Of a DNA stretch of 64,000 nt, positions 50,688 to 57,997 are shown piece by piece. Source of the stretch: Spirochaetota bacterium (GTDB lineage: Bacteria > Spirochaetota > UBA4802 > JAFGJZ01). Made by a program: the position numbers and the translations under genes. Positions within the stretch are counted from its first letter, which is position 1; every line of letters starts with the position of its first letter. The notes under the pieces were generated by a model that did no database searches, was not told the DNA's origin, and saw only the letters and a program-made list of their open reading frames with translations. Location of the stretch: NCBI GenBank assembly GCA_027858855.1, contig JAQIBV010000058.1:1-64000 (forward strand), in the 5' to 3' direction.

Positions 50688-51349
50688 TCAAACAGCCGGC
50701 CTCCGACCGGCAGTATAAGGCCCGGATGATTCGCTGCCGGAGAATTAACCTCAGTCGAAACCTCTGTTGCTGTAAAATCAATATTTTCGCCACAACTACA
50801 CAGCGATTCATACGATACATCACAATCCAACCAGTCACCCTCCTTTTCTGGTTTCATAATAAGTGGCATACGGTCATGAATGGGCCTCATGAAATCATTA
50901 GCTTCTCGTGTTATAATTGTAAAGCTCTCAACTGATAGCTGCGTCTCGGGGTCAATCCAGCTATCCCACAGCCCTGCTAATGAAAAGATATGTTCTTTTG
51001 TTGTAATAAAAAAGGGTGTACGTGTTCGTCCAGATCCACTCCATTCATAAAATCCACTTACCGGAACCAGACAGTGCCGCTTCCCGAAAAGGTTTTTGAA
51101 ACTTGGTTTTTGTGTTAGGCTCTCCATACGGGCATTAATCATTTTAGCACCTAAGGAAGCATTTTTCGACCAGGAGGGTATAAGCCCCCATCGATAAAAC
51201 GAGAGCACCCCTTTTGTAGCATTAGATATTACAGGCAAAAGTTGTGATGGAGCGGCATTATACGTGGGTGAAAAAAGAGCCGGTACGGATACACCGTACC
51301 GGTCACTGATCTGTTTGGGGGTATGTATAAAACAGAAACGGCCACACAT
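50684..51349 (-). CDS. SRAP-domain protein (YedK/HMCES family)
   Basis: 221 residues. The active-site set for DNA-protein crosslinking to abasic sites is complete: Cys2 (MCGRF), Asn31 (TYNAAPSQ), Glu102 (GFYEWSG) and His158 (RPIHDRMPLI). It shields abasic sites in single-stranded DNA. It begins nine bases after the stop of the unknown helical gene on the same strand, with no separate ribosome site, suggesting translational coupling. Confidence 0.95.
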   Translation of the reverse strand: MCGRFCFIHTPKQISDRYGVSVPALFSPTYNAAPSQLLPVISNATKGVLSFYRWGLIPSWSKNASLGAKMINARMESLTQKPSFKNLFGKRHCLVPVSGFYEWSGSGRTRTPFFITTKEHIFSLAGLWDSWIDPETQLSVESFTIITREANDFMRPIHDRMPLIMKPEKEGDWLDCDVSYESLCSCGENIDFTATEVSTEVNSPAANHPGLILPVGGRLFD

Positions 51350-51357
51350 ATAATATG

Positions 51358-51885
51358 TTACGAAACTTCTGCGTTCTCTTCTTCGTCTTCTTTGAAACCA
51401 GCATACCAGAGCACCTCTTCAGGAGAGAAGCGATCCACAAGCGCCATGTTACAATAGTAGTCCTTCAGAATCTTCAGATGAAGGATCTCCTGCTCCTCTT
51501 CGGTATAGGCTGAGGTACTGTTTAAAATTATTTCATTACTTGATTTTTCGACCCACTCGAAAAAATTACTGCTATGGTCACAAAAAACCTGATAGGCGCT
51601 CATTATGTCAAACTTGATCGTATCTACAACCCTGCGTAGCTCTTCATCGCTGTAGCGAACAGAATCAAAAACAAGCTCACTTTGAAAATAATCACCCCAG
51701 GTAATTACTTCGGGCTCTACTCCAAAACGATCAAGCAATGACGCCACCGTTTTTTCACCGATATAGCCTTTAGTTGCCACGCGATCGACAAATTCCTTTA
51801 ACTCTATAAGCATATTAACCTTGTGCATATTAATTCGCCCCTGGTTTACAAAGGGAAGAACACTGTCGCTCAGAAGTCGTTTCAT
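51358..51885 (-). CDS. Helical protein of unknown function
   Basis: About 175 residues, acidic and helical with no membrane segment or recognised domain; the tail FKEDEEENAEVS is very acidic. The ATG at 51885 has GGAG eight bases upstream; a longer frame with a hydrophobic start at 51981 has no ribosome site and runs through a hairpin. It is upstream of and probably coupled to the SRAP gene, so a link to DNA damage is possible but unproven. Confidence 0.6.
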   Translation of the reverse strand: MKRLLSDSVLPFVNQGRINMHKVNMLIELKEFVDRVATKGYIGEKTVASLLDRFGVEPEVITWGDYFQSELVFDSVRYSDEELRRVVDTIKFDIMSAYQVFCDHSSNFFEWVEKSSNEIILNSTSAYTEEEQEILHLKILKDYYCNMALVDRFSPEEVLWYAGFKEDEEENAEVS

Positions 51886-52252
51886 GATATCTACTCCAGT
51901 AATATTATACAGAAGTTGTTTTTGCAGAAATAGCAGAGCCGGTTCTCTTAACAGAATAACCGGCAGGCAAAAACCCTTCATCTTTATAACTATCGGAGTA
52001 ATTCATTTTTTCATTAGAAAAAACATGATCAGAAGATGTTTTCAATAGGAAAAAGAAGTTGACAGAACTTCGTCAACAACATGACTTTTATAATCAAAAT
52101 CATATTGTTCTGTTTTGTACTGTAATTCTTACTTCAATATGTTTTATTCCTCAAGAGAACTTTTCAGAAAATAGCATACATAGCCACGAATAAAAACGAT
52201 TAATGTCTGCTCCTGATAAAGTCTTTGTATTCGCCAAAAGAAGGGAAAACCA
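51886..52252. other. Divergent region with a nested hairpin and a palindrome
   Basis: 367 bases with no supported gene. A nested inverted repeat (51919-51973) lies in the probable leader of the minus-strand gene. GTTGAC-N8-GTCAAC at 52058-52077 could be an operator or promoter element. The plus-strand half is A/T-rich without a clear promoter for the next gene. Confidence 0.5.
51919..51973 (-). promoter_or_regulatory. Nested stem-loop in the leader of the helical gene
   Basis: Outer stem TTTTTGC / GCAAAAA encloses inner stem GCCGGTT / AACCGGC with a 13-base loop. It ends about 35 bases before the start codon at 51885 and could be a structured 5' leader. Confidence 0.45.
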
Positions 52253-53020
52253 ATGATACTACTTAAAAAAAGCTTAGGCCTATTATGTCTTATAATTATC
52301 TTCAGTCAGTTTTCGCAAATTCCCGCCCAGGAGATACCACAGCCGACATCGACACCAAAGACTATAAGAGGTGGTGATGCTGCAATTGACCGCACAATTA
52401 CCATGCCAAACGCCGAAACAGTCGGAAACGGCATATTTACACTGAATAACTATGAGATTGCCCTTTTCGGATTAACATATGGCATTACAGACGATACCCA
52501 GGCTTCACTCCTTTTTGTTCCATACCTGACAAGTCTTACTCTGAATAATGTTCTAATCTCGGTCAAAACCAGGCTTTACAGTAACTCTGACTTCATCTTT
52601 TCGCTACAACCTTTTGGCGCCTATCACTCTAACTTTGATGAAGAAGATGATGACGATGTTACTTATACTTATGGTTGCGCTTTCGCTTCTAATTATATGG
52701 GTGTTGATAATCTTGTATTATCGATCTATGCTCCTATTATAACAAATTCTATAGAATCGCCAGCATTTTTCAGTCTACAAAGCGTAGGTGCTGCATATAC
52801 AATGACAACGTGGCTAAAACTACTCTTTGAAATAAATTGCTACCCTTTATCAGATGAAATAGACTCCTCCTCCGATGCAATCTTTGCGGTATTAGGTGGT
52901 TTTCGCCTGTATGGTAAACATTTTTCTGCCGATCTCTCGTTACTCTATTTCCCTCAATTTATGCGTTCTTCAGAATTATTGTCATGGGCACCTTTCATCA
53001 GCGTAGCCGCGTCTTTTTAG
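52253..53020 (+). CDS. Probable exported beta-barrel-like protein
   Basis: 255 residues. Signal peptide (about 1-25, cleaving after PAQ), a short Pro/Thr spacer, then repeated amphipathic strands with aromatic or Gly ends (IALFGLTYGITDDTQASLLF, FIFSLQPFGAYHSNF, AVLGGFRLYGKHFSADLSLL) ending WAPFISVAASF, with a C-terminal Phe as in outer-membrane proteins. An Asp/Glu cluster (DEEDDDD) forms one loop. Family not recognised. Single gene, with a long hairpin about 110 bases after the stop. Confidence 0.65.
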   Translation: MILLKKSLGLLCLIIIFSQFSQIPAQEIPQPTSTPKTIRGGDAAIDRTITMPNAETVGNGIFTLNNYEIALFGLTYGITDDTQASLLFVPYLTSLTLNNVLISVKTRLYSNSDFIFSLQPFGAYHSNFDEEDDDDVTYTYGCAFASNYMGVDNLVLSIYAPIITNSIESPAFFSLQSVGAAYTMTTWLKLLFEINCYPLSDEIDSSSDAIFAVLGGFRLYGKHFSADLSLLYFPQFMRSSELLSWAPFISVAASF

Positions 53021-53128
53021 ATCTATGCGGATATGTTTATTAGTTAACCTCTTCTTTTTTACCGATAACTTTTATTTTTTTGGCATACCTGTCGATATTG
53101 ATGATAAGTCTGTGTATTATTAGCGGGA

Positions 53129-53177
53129 TGGTCTTAGCACTTCACACCCCCTTCTGAGGTGTCAAGTGCTAAGACCA
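53129..53177. repeat. Long imperfect palindrome in a spacer
   Basis: TGGTCTTAGCACTT pairs with AAGTGCTAAGACCA (14 bases), with an inner ACACC/GGTGT extension after one mismatch and a nine-base loop. It has no U-tract, so it could be a factor-binding site, a processed RNA hairpin or a remnant of a small repeat element, rather than a terminator. Confidence 0.6.
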
Positions 53178-53299
53178 GATGCCTCTTAAAGTCAGGTTTT
53201 TGATTGCACCCAACTTTAGAAAATACCATTGACGGAATAGGATAGCGAATTCTAATACGGTACAAAGACTAAATCTATAACGATGTACATTGAGGACTA

Positions 53300-54520
53300 A
53301 TGGCTCAACCGCATTTTAAAGTTGAAAACTACCATCCCAACTCTTTTATTATTGTCGAAGGAAAACAGAGCGCGGGAAAATTTTATATTATTCTCAAGGG
53401 TCGTGTTAAGATAAACAATCAGAACCCCTCTGTTGCCGACAGGAATAACAAAGTACTTGGGCCTGGAGATTTTTTTGGCGTAATCTCGTGCATGAGTACC
53501 CACGCCCGTATCGAAACGGCTATTTCACTCGAAATGGTATCCCTGATTGTTGTCGCAAGGGAACAATTTGGAGAGCTGATTCAAAGAAATCCTGATATTG
53601 CCATGAAGATTATCCGTTTTTTCTCACGTCAACTACGCTTTTACGATAACTCAATAACAAAGCTGACACTCAAAGACCAGGCCGAAGAGAATCCCGAACA
53701 TCTATATACGATCGGAGAGTACTATTTGACAAAAAAGGCCTTTAACCATGCGACCTATGCATTTCAGCGCTACCTACAATACTGTCCGACCGGCGAGAAC
53801 TCCGATCGTTCTCTTTACCGCCTGAAACAGCTGAAAGCCCCCTTCAAGGCTCCAGATCCTCCAACAACCCAGGGACTGACCAGAACATACAAAGACAATA
53901 CAATGATTTTTTGTGAAAATGAGTTCGGCTTCGAGCTTTTTATAATTCAGACCGGACAGGTTAAGATAACCAAGGTTGTTGAAGAAGAGATTTTGCTCGC
54001 CATGCTGAAACCTGGTGATGTATTCGGAGAGATGGCATTGCTCGATAATCGTCCTCGCAGTGCATCGGCCATTACTTTCGGCGATGTAACAGTAATGGTA
54101 ATCAATAAAGATAACTTCGAAACTATGGTCACATCACAACCGCAACTGGCAACACGTCTGATTGTTTTACTTAGTGAAAGAATCTGGACTGCAGCACGAC
54201 AGCTCGAAAACCTTACAATAAATGACACAATTGGACGTGTTTACGATATATTACTCATACAGCTTGAAAAGCAACGGATCCAGATACGCCCGAAACAGGC
54301 TCATAATTTTCAGTTCGGCGTCAATGAACTGATGGACATGATTGGTGCGCAAAAAAAACAGAGTGACGCTCTCATGGTTCAGCTCTTTGCCGACAAGATC
54401 ATTACAATCGACGAAGGCAAACTTATCTGCAACGATGTGGCCGAACTGGCAAAGACTGCTCGTTTTTATCTAAAAAAATCAGCGTTGGAACGTAAGCGTG
54501 AAGCCAATAAAAATACTTAA
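53300..54520 (+). CDS. Regulator with two cyclic-nucleotide-binding domains and a Crp-like winged helix
   Basis: 406 residues. Domain 1 (about 8-120) is a degenerate cNMP fold (VLGPGDFFGVISCMS, lacking the E-x-A phosphate cassette). A short TPR-like helical hairpin lies at about 135-165. Domain 2 (about 195-305) has the canonical cassette VFGEMALLDNRPRSASA. The C-terminal 90 residues form a Crp-like winged helix (GVNELMDMIGAQKKQSDALM). It probably responds to cAMP or c-di-AMP-like ligands by domain 2. GAGGAC is close to the ATG. The next gene starts inside its end. Confidence 0.85.
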   Translation: MAQPHFKVENYHPNSFIIVEGKQSAGKFYIILKGRVKINNQNPSVADRNNKVLGPGDFFGVISCMSTHARIETAISLEMVSLIVVAREQFGELIQRNPDIAMKIIRFFSRQLRFYDNSITKLTLKDQAEENPEHLYTIGEYYLTKKAFNHATYAFQRYLQYCPTGENSDRSLYRLKQLKAPFKAPDPPTTQGLTRTYKDNTMIFCENEFGFELFIIQTGQVKITKVVEEEILLAMLKPGDVFGEMALLDNRPRSASAITFGDVTVMVINKDNFETMVTSQPQLATRLIVLLSERIWTAARQLENLTINDTIGRVYDILLIQLEKQRIQIRPKQAHNFQFGVNELMDMIGAQKKQSDALMVQLFADKIITIDEGKLICNDVAELAKTARFYLKKSALERKREANKNT

Positions 54521-56570
54521 AGCAATCTTTCTCATAAAGATTTTTGCGCTTGTAACAATTCTGATCATAGTCACCGCAACACTCCTATTTATCCTCTTCT
54601 TTCCCGAAGAGAAGATTATATCAATTATAAATCAACACGCAGAAAACACGCTTCAGCGCACAATCGAAATAGACGAAATAAGCTACAGTCTTCGCGGAGT
54701 CAAACTGACAGGTTTTCGCATCAGGGAGCCGGGGGTAGATACTCCTCTTTTTACCGCTAGAAGTGTACAGATAACCTTTGCTCTACTACCTCTTTTCAGC
54801 AAACAGCTGCAACTTCAAGATCTGTATGTAGATGGACTGGAATTTCGGCTTGATTACAAAAATGAACGCTATAACATAGAAAACCTTATCGAAGATATCC
54901 GTCTAGGAAGCCAGGGATCTCAGGGCAATTTTTCAGCATCACTGCCGGAAATCCATCTGACTGACTCTACACTTGACGTGGCCGGCACCAGCGAAGACCT
55001 TCGCCCATTAATCGGTAGCTATATTATTAACGGCTCTATCTCTCTTGCTGACACCGAAAACATCGCCTTCGAATCGCTTAATCTCAAACTTCCGGGTAAC
55101 CGCGGCGCCCTGAGCGCCGAACTTATTGCACATACAGGTGGTGATAATTTTAGAATTACCGGTAAGGCTACCCTACAAAGCTTTCAACTCGACTGGGTCT
55201 ATCATTTTGGCGACCCTGATCCTCCGGTTCTCCCCTATGGTGTAACTTCAGGAACCATTAACAACCTAGTGATTACCCCGGAATATACCGAAGGAGATAT
55301 TGATAAACTGACATCCATGCTTAAAACCGGCGACCTGCTAAGTGTAACTGGTGGCCATTGTCGCGTATACCACTCACCCAAAGTTCTTGAACTTACAGGC
55401 AATACTGGTGAAATCGGTTCAGGAACTTTCTTTGCAAAAGAGCTGATTGTAGAAATTACAAAGGAGAATGCGCGTTTTGACATCGAAGCGACAAACACAG
55501 CTTTTGAAAAAATAGTACCTATGATTCCCCCACTTGAAGATCACCCTCTATATGGAAAAATAACTGGAAACCTACGCTATGATGGCAAGCTCTTTAACGG
55601 AACGATTCAGCTGACAAACGGAGGTTACCGACCGATCCTAAGTAATGTAAACGGTACATTCACAGTTACCAATAACAAATTCCGCCATGAAAACATAAGT
55701 GTGATGGTAATGGATCAACCTGCCCTCGTTTCGGCCGCCTCAACCTCTACCCAATTTGATACCTTTGCTATTAATGTAAAAACTGAACGTTTCACAATAA
55801 ATACAGACTCTGATAGCACTCCCGAACTGCCCTTTGTTCAGTCGATTACTGTCAATGGTGTTATAGAAGCCGACGAAATACTTGTTGATGAGGCAATACT
55901 AAGCAAGGTTTCTTTCGGCTACTCTTTAAAAAACGGATCGATTCAGTTTCAAAGGTTCCGTAGCAACTATTATAATGGTATACTAACCGGTGAAGCCGAA
56001 TTACAAAAACGCGGAAACGCGGTTGACACAGATTTAAACATTCAGTTCAGCAATATTCAACTGCAAAATCTTCACAGCTATGCTGAAAGAATCAAAAATC
56101 GCTTTTTTGGTATTGCCTCTGGCCGTTTATCAATAGCAATGACAAGTAATAACAATACTACGTCAATTAAAGATGGAACACTAATAATAAAAGTAAACAA
56201 TGGTAAGTTAATTAACACAGGAATACAGGACAGTCTGGGAATAATTCTTAAACCCTTAAGATACAAACTCAAGGATATTGAATTCAAAGAGATGTTTGCG
56301 AATATCTCCATTGATCATCAAGGATATACTTTTAACACCTTTATGTTCAACTCTCCCGATGTTCGTGCATCGGTAAACGGAATTATTAACCACAAAAACA
56401 TTGCCAATCTGAACATTACGCTTCTTTTCAATACCAATTTTTTACAGGATGTCCCCAACTTTGCCTACCCTCAGTTTTCTAAATACAAAAAAGGAAGCTG
56501 GTATATAATTCCATTCAAAATCACAGATCAAAATGTTTTTGAAACCACAGATGTAATCATTAGTGAATAA
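54498..56570 (+). CDS. AsmA-family inner-membrane/periplasmic protein
   Basis: 690 residues. One N-terminal membrane helix (about 10-34), then the AsmA N-terminal pattern LQRTIEIDEISYSLRGVKLT, PLFTARSVQITFALLPLFSK and LYVDGLEFRLDYK, and a C-terminal beta-rich AsmA_2-like part (LSIAMTSNNNTTSIKDGTLI and onwards). Such proteins are elongated beta-groove lipid-transport or envelope proteins. It starts at GTG inside the end of the cNMP regulator gene, so the two are coupled. Confidence 0.82.
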   Translation: MKPIKILKAIFLIKIFALVTILIIVTATLLFILFFPEEKIISIINQHAENTLQRTIEIDEISYSLRGVKLTGFRIREPGVDTPLFTARSVQITFALLPLFSKQLQLQDLYVDGLEFRLDYKNERYNIENLIEDIRLGSQGSQGNFSASLPEIHLTDSTLDVAGTSEDLRPLIGSYIINGSISLADTENIAFESLNLKLPGNRGALSAELIAHTGGDNFRITGKATLQSFQLDWVYHFGDPDPPVLPYGVTSGTINNLVITPEYTEGDIDKLTSMLKTGDLLSVTGGHCRVYHSPKVLELTGNTGEIGSGTFFAKELIVEITKENARFDIEATNTAFEKIVPMIPPLEDHPLYGKITGNLRYDGKLFNGTIQLTNGGYRPILSNVNGTFTVTNNKFRHENISVMVMDQPALVSAASTSTQFDTFAINVKTERFTINTDSDSTPELPFVQSITVNGVIEADEILVDEAILSKVSFGYSLKNGSIQFQRFRSNYYNGILTGEAELQKRGNAVDTDLNIQFSNIQLQNLHSYAERIKNRFFGIASGRLSIAMTSNNNTTSIKDGTLIIKVNNGKLINTGIQDSLGIILKPLRYKLKDIEFKEMFANISIDHQGYTFNTFMFNSPDVRASVNGIINHKNIANLNITLLFNTNFLQDVPNFAYPQFSKYKKGSWYIIPFKITDQNVFETTDVIISE

Positions 56571-56760
56571 CCATACGCAAGCCACAATAAATTCTTAAGA
56601 TAATCTCTTGACCGTGCAATGGCCCGCACCTATTATGCCCCCGTAATCATATAAAGGATTTCCTGAAAAAACTGGGTTTCCGATAAATGGTATTGTACAA
56701 CATATAAAAACCAGAAGTTTTTAAAAATGCAAATAAAAATATTTCAGCGGAGAAACAGAA

Positions 56761-57954
56761 ATGATAATTCTAGTTATTAATTGCGGGTCATCTTCGATCA
56801 AATTTCAACTTTTTGATATGCCATCGAAGAAAGATCTTGCAAAAGGTCTTATAGAGCGAATCGGAGAGGAGGACGCAAAAATAACCTACAAGCACAACGG
56901 TGAAAAGCTTGTAGAAGTCCTGCCAATCAAAGATCACAAAGAGGGTCTTTCAAAACTGGCCCAGGTCATAACCGATGCTGAAACGGGTGTCGTATCCTCC
57001 CTTTCAGATATAGAAGCTGTCGGGCACAGGGTTGTTCATGGAGGCGAATACTATAGTTCAAGTGTTGTAATTGATGACATAGTACTTAAAGCAATTAACG
57101 ATTGTGCTGATCTTGCTCCTCTTCACAATCCACCAAATTTGATGGGAATAACTGAAGCTATAAACATGTTTCCAGGTGTAAAGAATGTTGCCGTTTTTGA
57201 CACTGCTTTTCACCAAACACTACCTGAATACGCCTACACCTACCCGATCTCGCACAGTTATTACGACAAATACAAAGTACGACGATACGGTTTTCACGGC
57301 ACATCGCACTCCTTCGTCGCGGGACGTGCAGCCGAACTGCTTGGAAAGCCACTTTCAGAAGTTAACCTCATTACCTGCCATCTTGGTAACGGTTGTTCAA
57401 TCACAGCAGTAAAAAATGGTAACTCAATAGACACATCTATGGGGCTTACGCCGCTTGAAGGTCTTGTTATGGGTACCCGAAGTGGTGATATCGACCCGGC
57501 AATTCTCTTCTATCTTGCGAAAAAAGAGAATCTTACAATCAATGATTTTGACAGAATTTTAAACAAAGAGTCGGGACTTTTAGGTATAAGCGGAATTTCG
57601 AATGATCAGCGAAATCTTGAAGATATTCAGGATTCTAATAAAATGGCAAAACTAGCCCTGGATATTTTTGATTATAAACTGAAGAAATATATCGGTTGTT
57701 ACCTGGCCGTGTTAAATCGGGTCGATGCTATAGTATTTACCGGTGGCATTGGTGAAAACGGCCATCTGTCACGCGAAAAATCCTGCAGCGATATGGATGC
57801 TCTGGGTGTCGAAATTGATACTAAGAAAAATGAAGAGACCATTCGCGGTAAAGAGGGTGATATCTCGAAAGCGTCAAGCAGGGTAAAAATACTCGTTGTT
57901 CCAACAGATGAAGAGGGACAAATCGCAAGTGACACCTATCAACTTGTTAAATAG
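56761..57954 (+). CDS. ackA: Acetate kinase
   Basis: 397 residues, full length. ASKHA-fold motifs: LVINCGSSSIKFQLFD, GHRVVHGGEYY, APLHNPPNL, VFDTAFHQTLPEYAYTYP, RRYGFHGTSHSFV, TCHLGNGCSITAVKNG and MGTRSGDIDP, and VFTGGIGENG near the end. It makes ATP from acetyl phosphate. GGAG lies eight bases before the ATG. No pta neighbour. A perfect hairpin terminator begins four bases after the stop. Confidence 0.97.
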   Translation: MIILVINCGSSSIKFQLFDMPSKKDLAKGLIERIGEEDAKITYKHNGEKLVEVLPIKDHKEGLSKLAQVITDAETGVVSSLSDIEAVGHRVVHGGEYYSSSVVIDDIVLKAINDCADLAPLHNPPNLMGITEAINMFPGVKNVAVFDTAFHQTLPEYAYTYPISHSYYDKYKVRRYGFHGTSHSFVAGRAAELLGKPLSEVNLITCHLGNGCSITAVKNGNSIDTSMGLTPLEGLVMGTRSGDIDPAILFYLAKKENLTINDFDRILNKESGLLGISGISNDQRNLEDIQDSNKMAKLALDIFDYKLKKYIGCYLAVLNRVDAIVFTGGIGENGHLSREKSCSDMDALGVEIDTKKNEETIRGKEGDISKASSRVKILVVPTDEEGQIASDTYQLVK

Positions 57955-57957
57955 TAA

Positions 57958-57997
57958 CCTAAAAGAAAATCCTGAATTTTCAGGATTTTCTTTTAGG
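57958..57997. terminator. Bidirectional terminator overlapping the end of the GGDEF/EAL gene
   Basis: Perfect 18-base arms, CCTAAAAGAAAATCCTGA with its complement, loop ATTT. For ackA it is a hairpin with an interrupted U-rich arm. On the minus strand the right arm encodes the last five residues (P-K-R-K-S) and stop of the signalling protein. Confidence 0.88.

Noticed and set aside
50694-50711. GCCGG/CCGGC hairpin as terminator for the SRAP gene
   Set aside because: It lies inside the coding end of the gene, with a long interrupted T-rich tail; too weak to call.
51886-51981. N-terminal hydrophobic extension of the helical gene upstream of SRAP
   Set aside because: The extended start has no ribosome site and runs through the nested hairpin; a GGAG-preceded ATG at 51885 is better.
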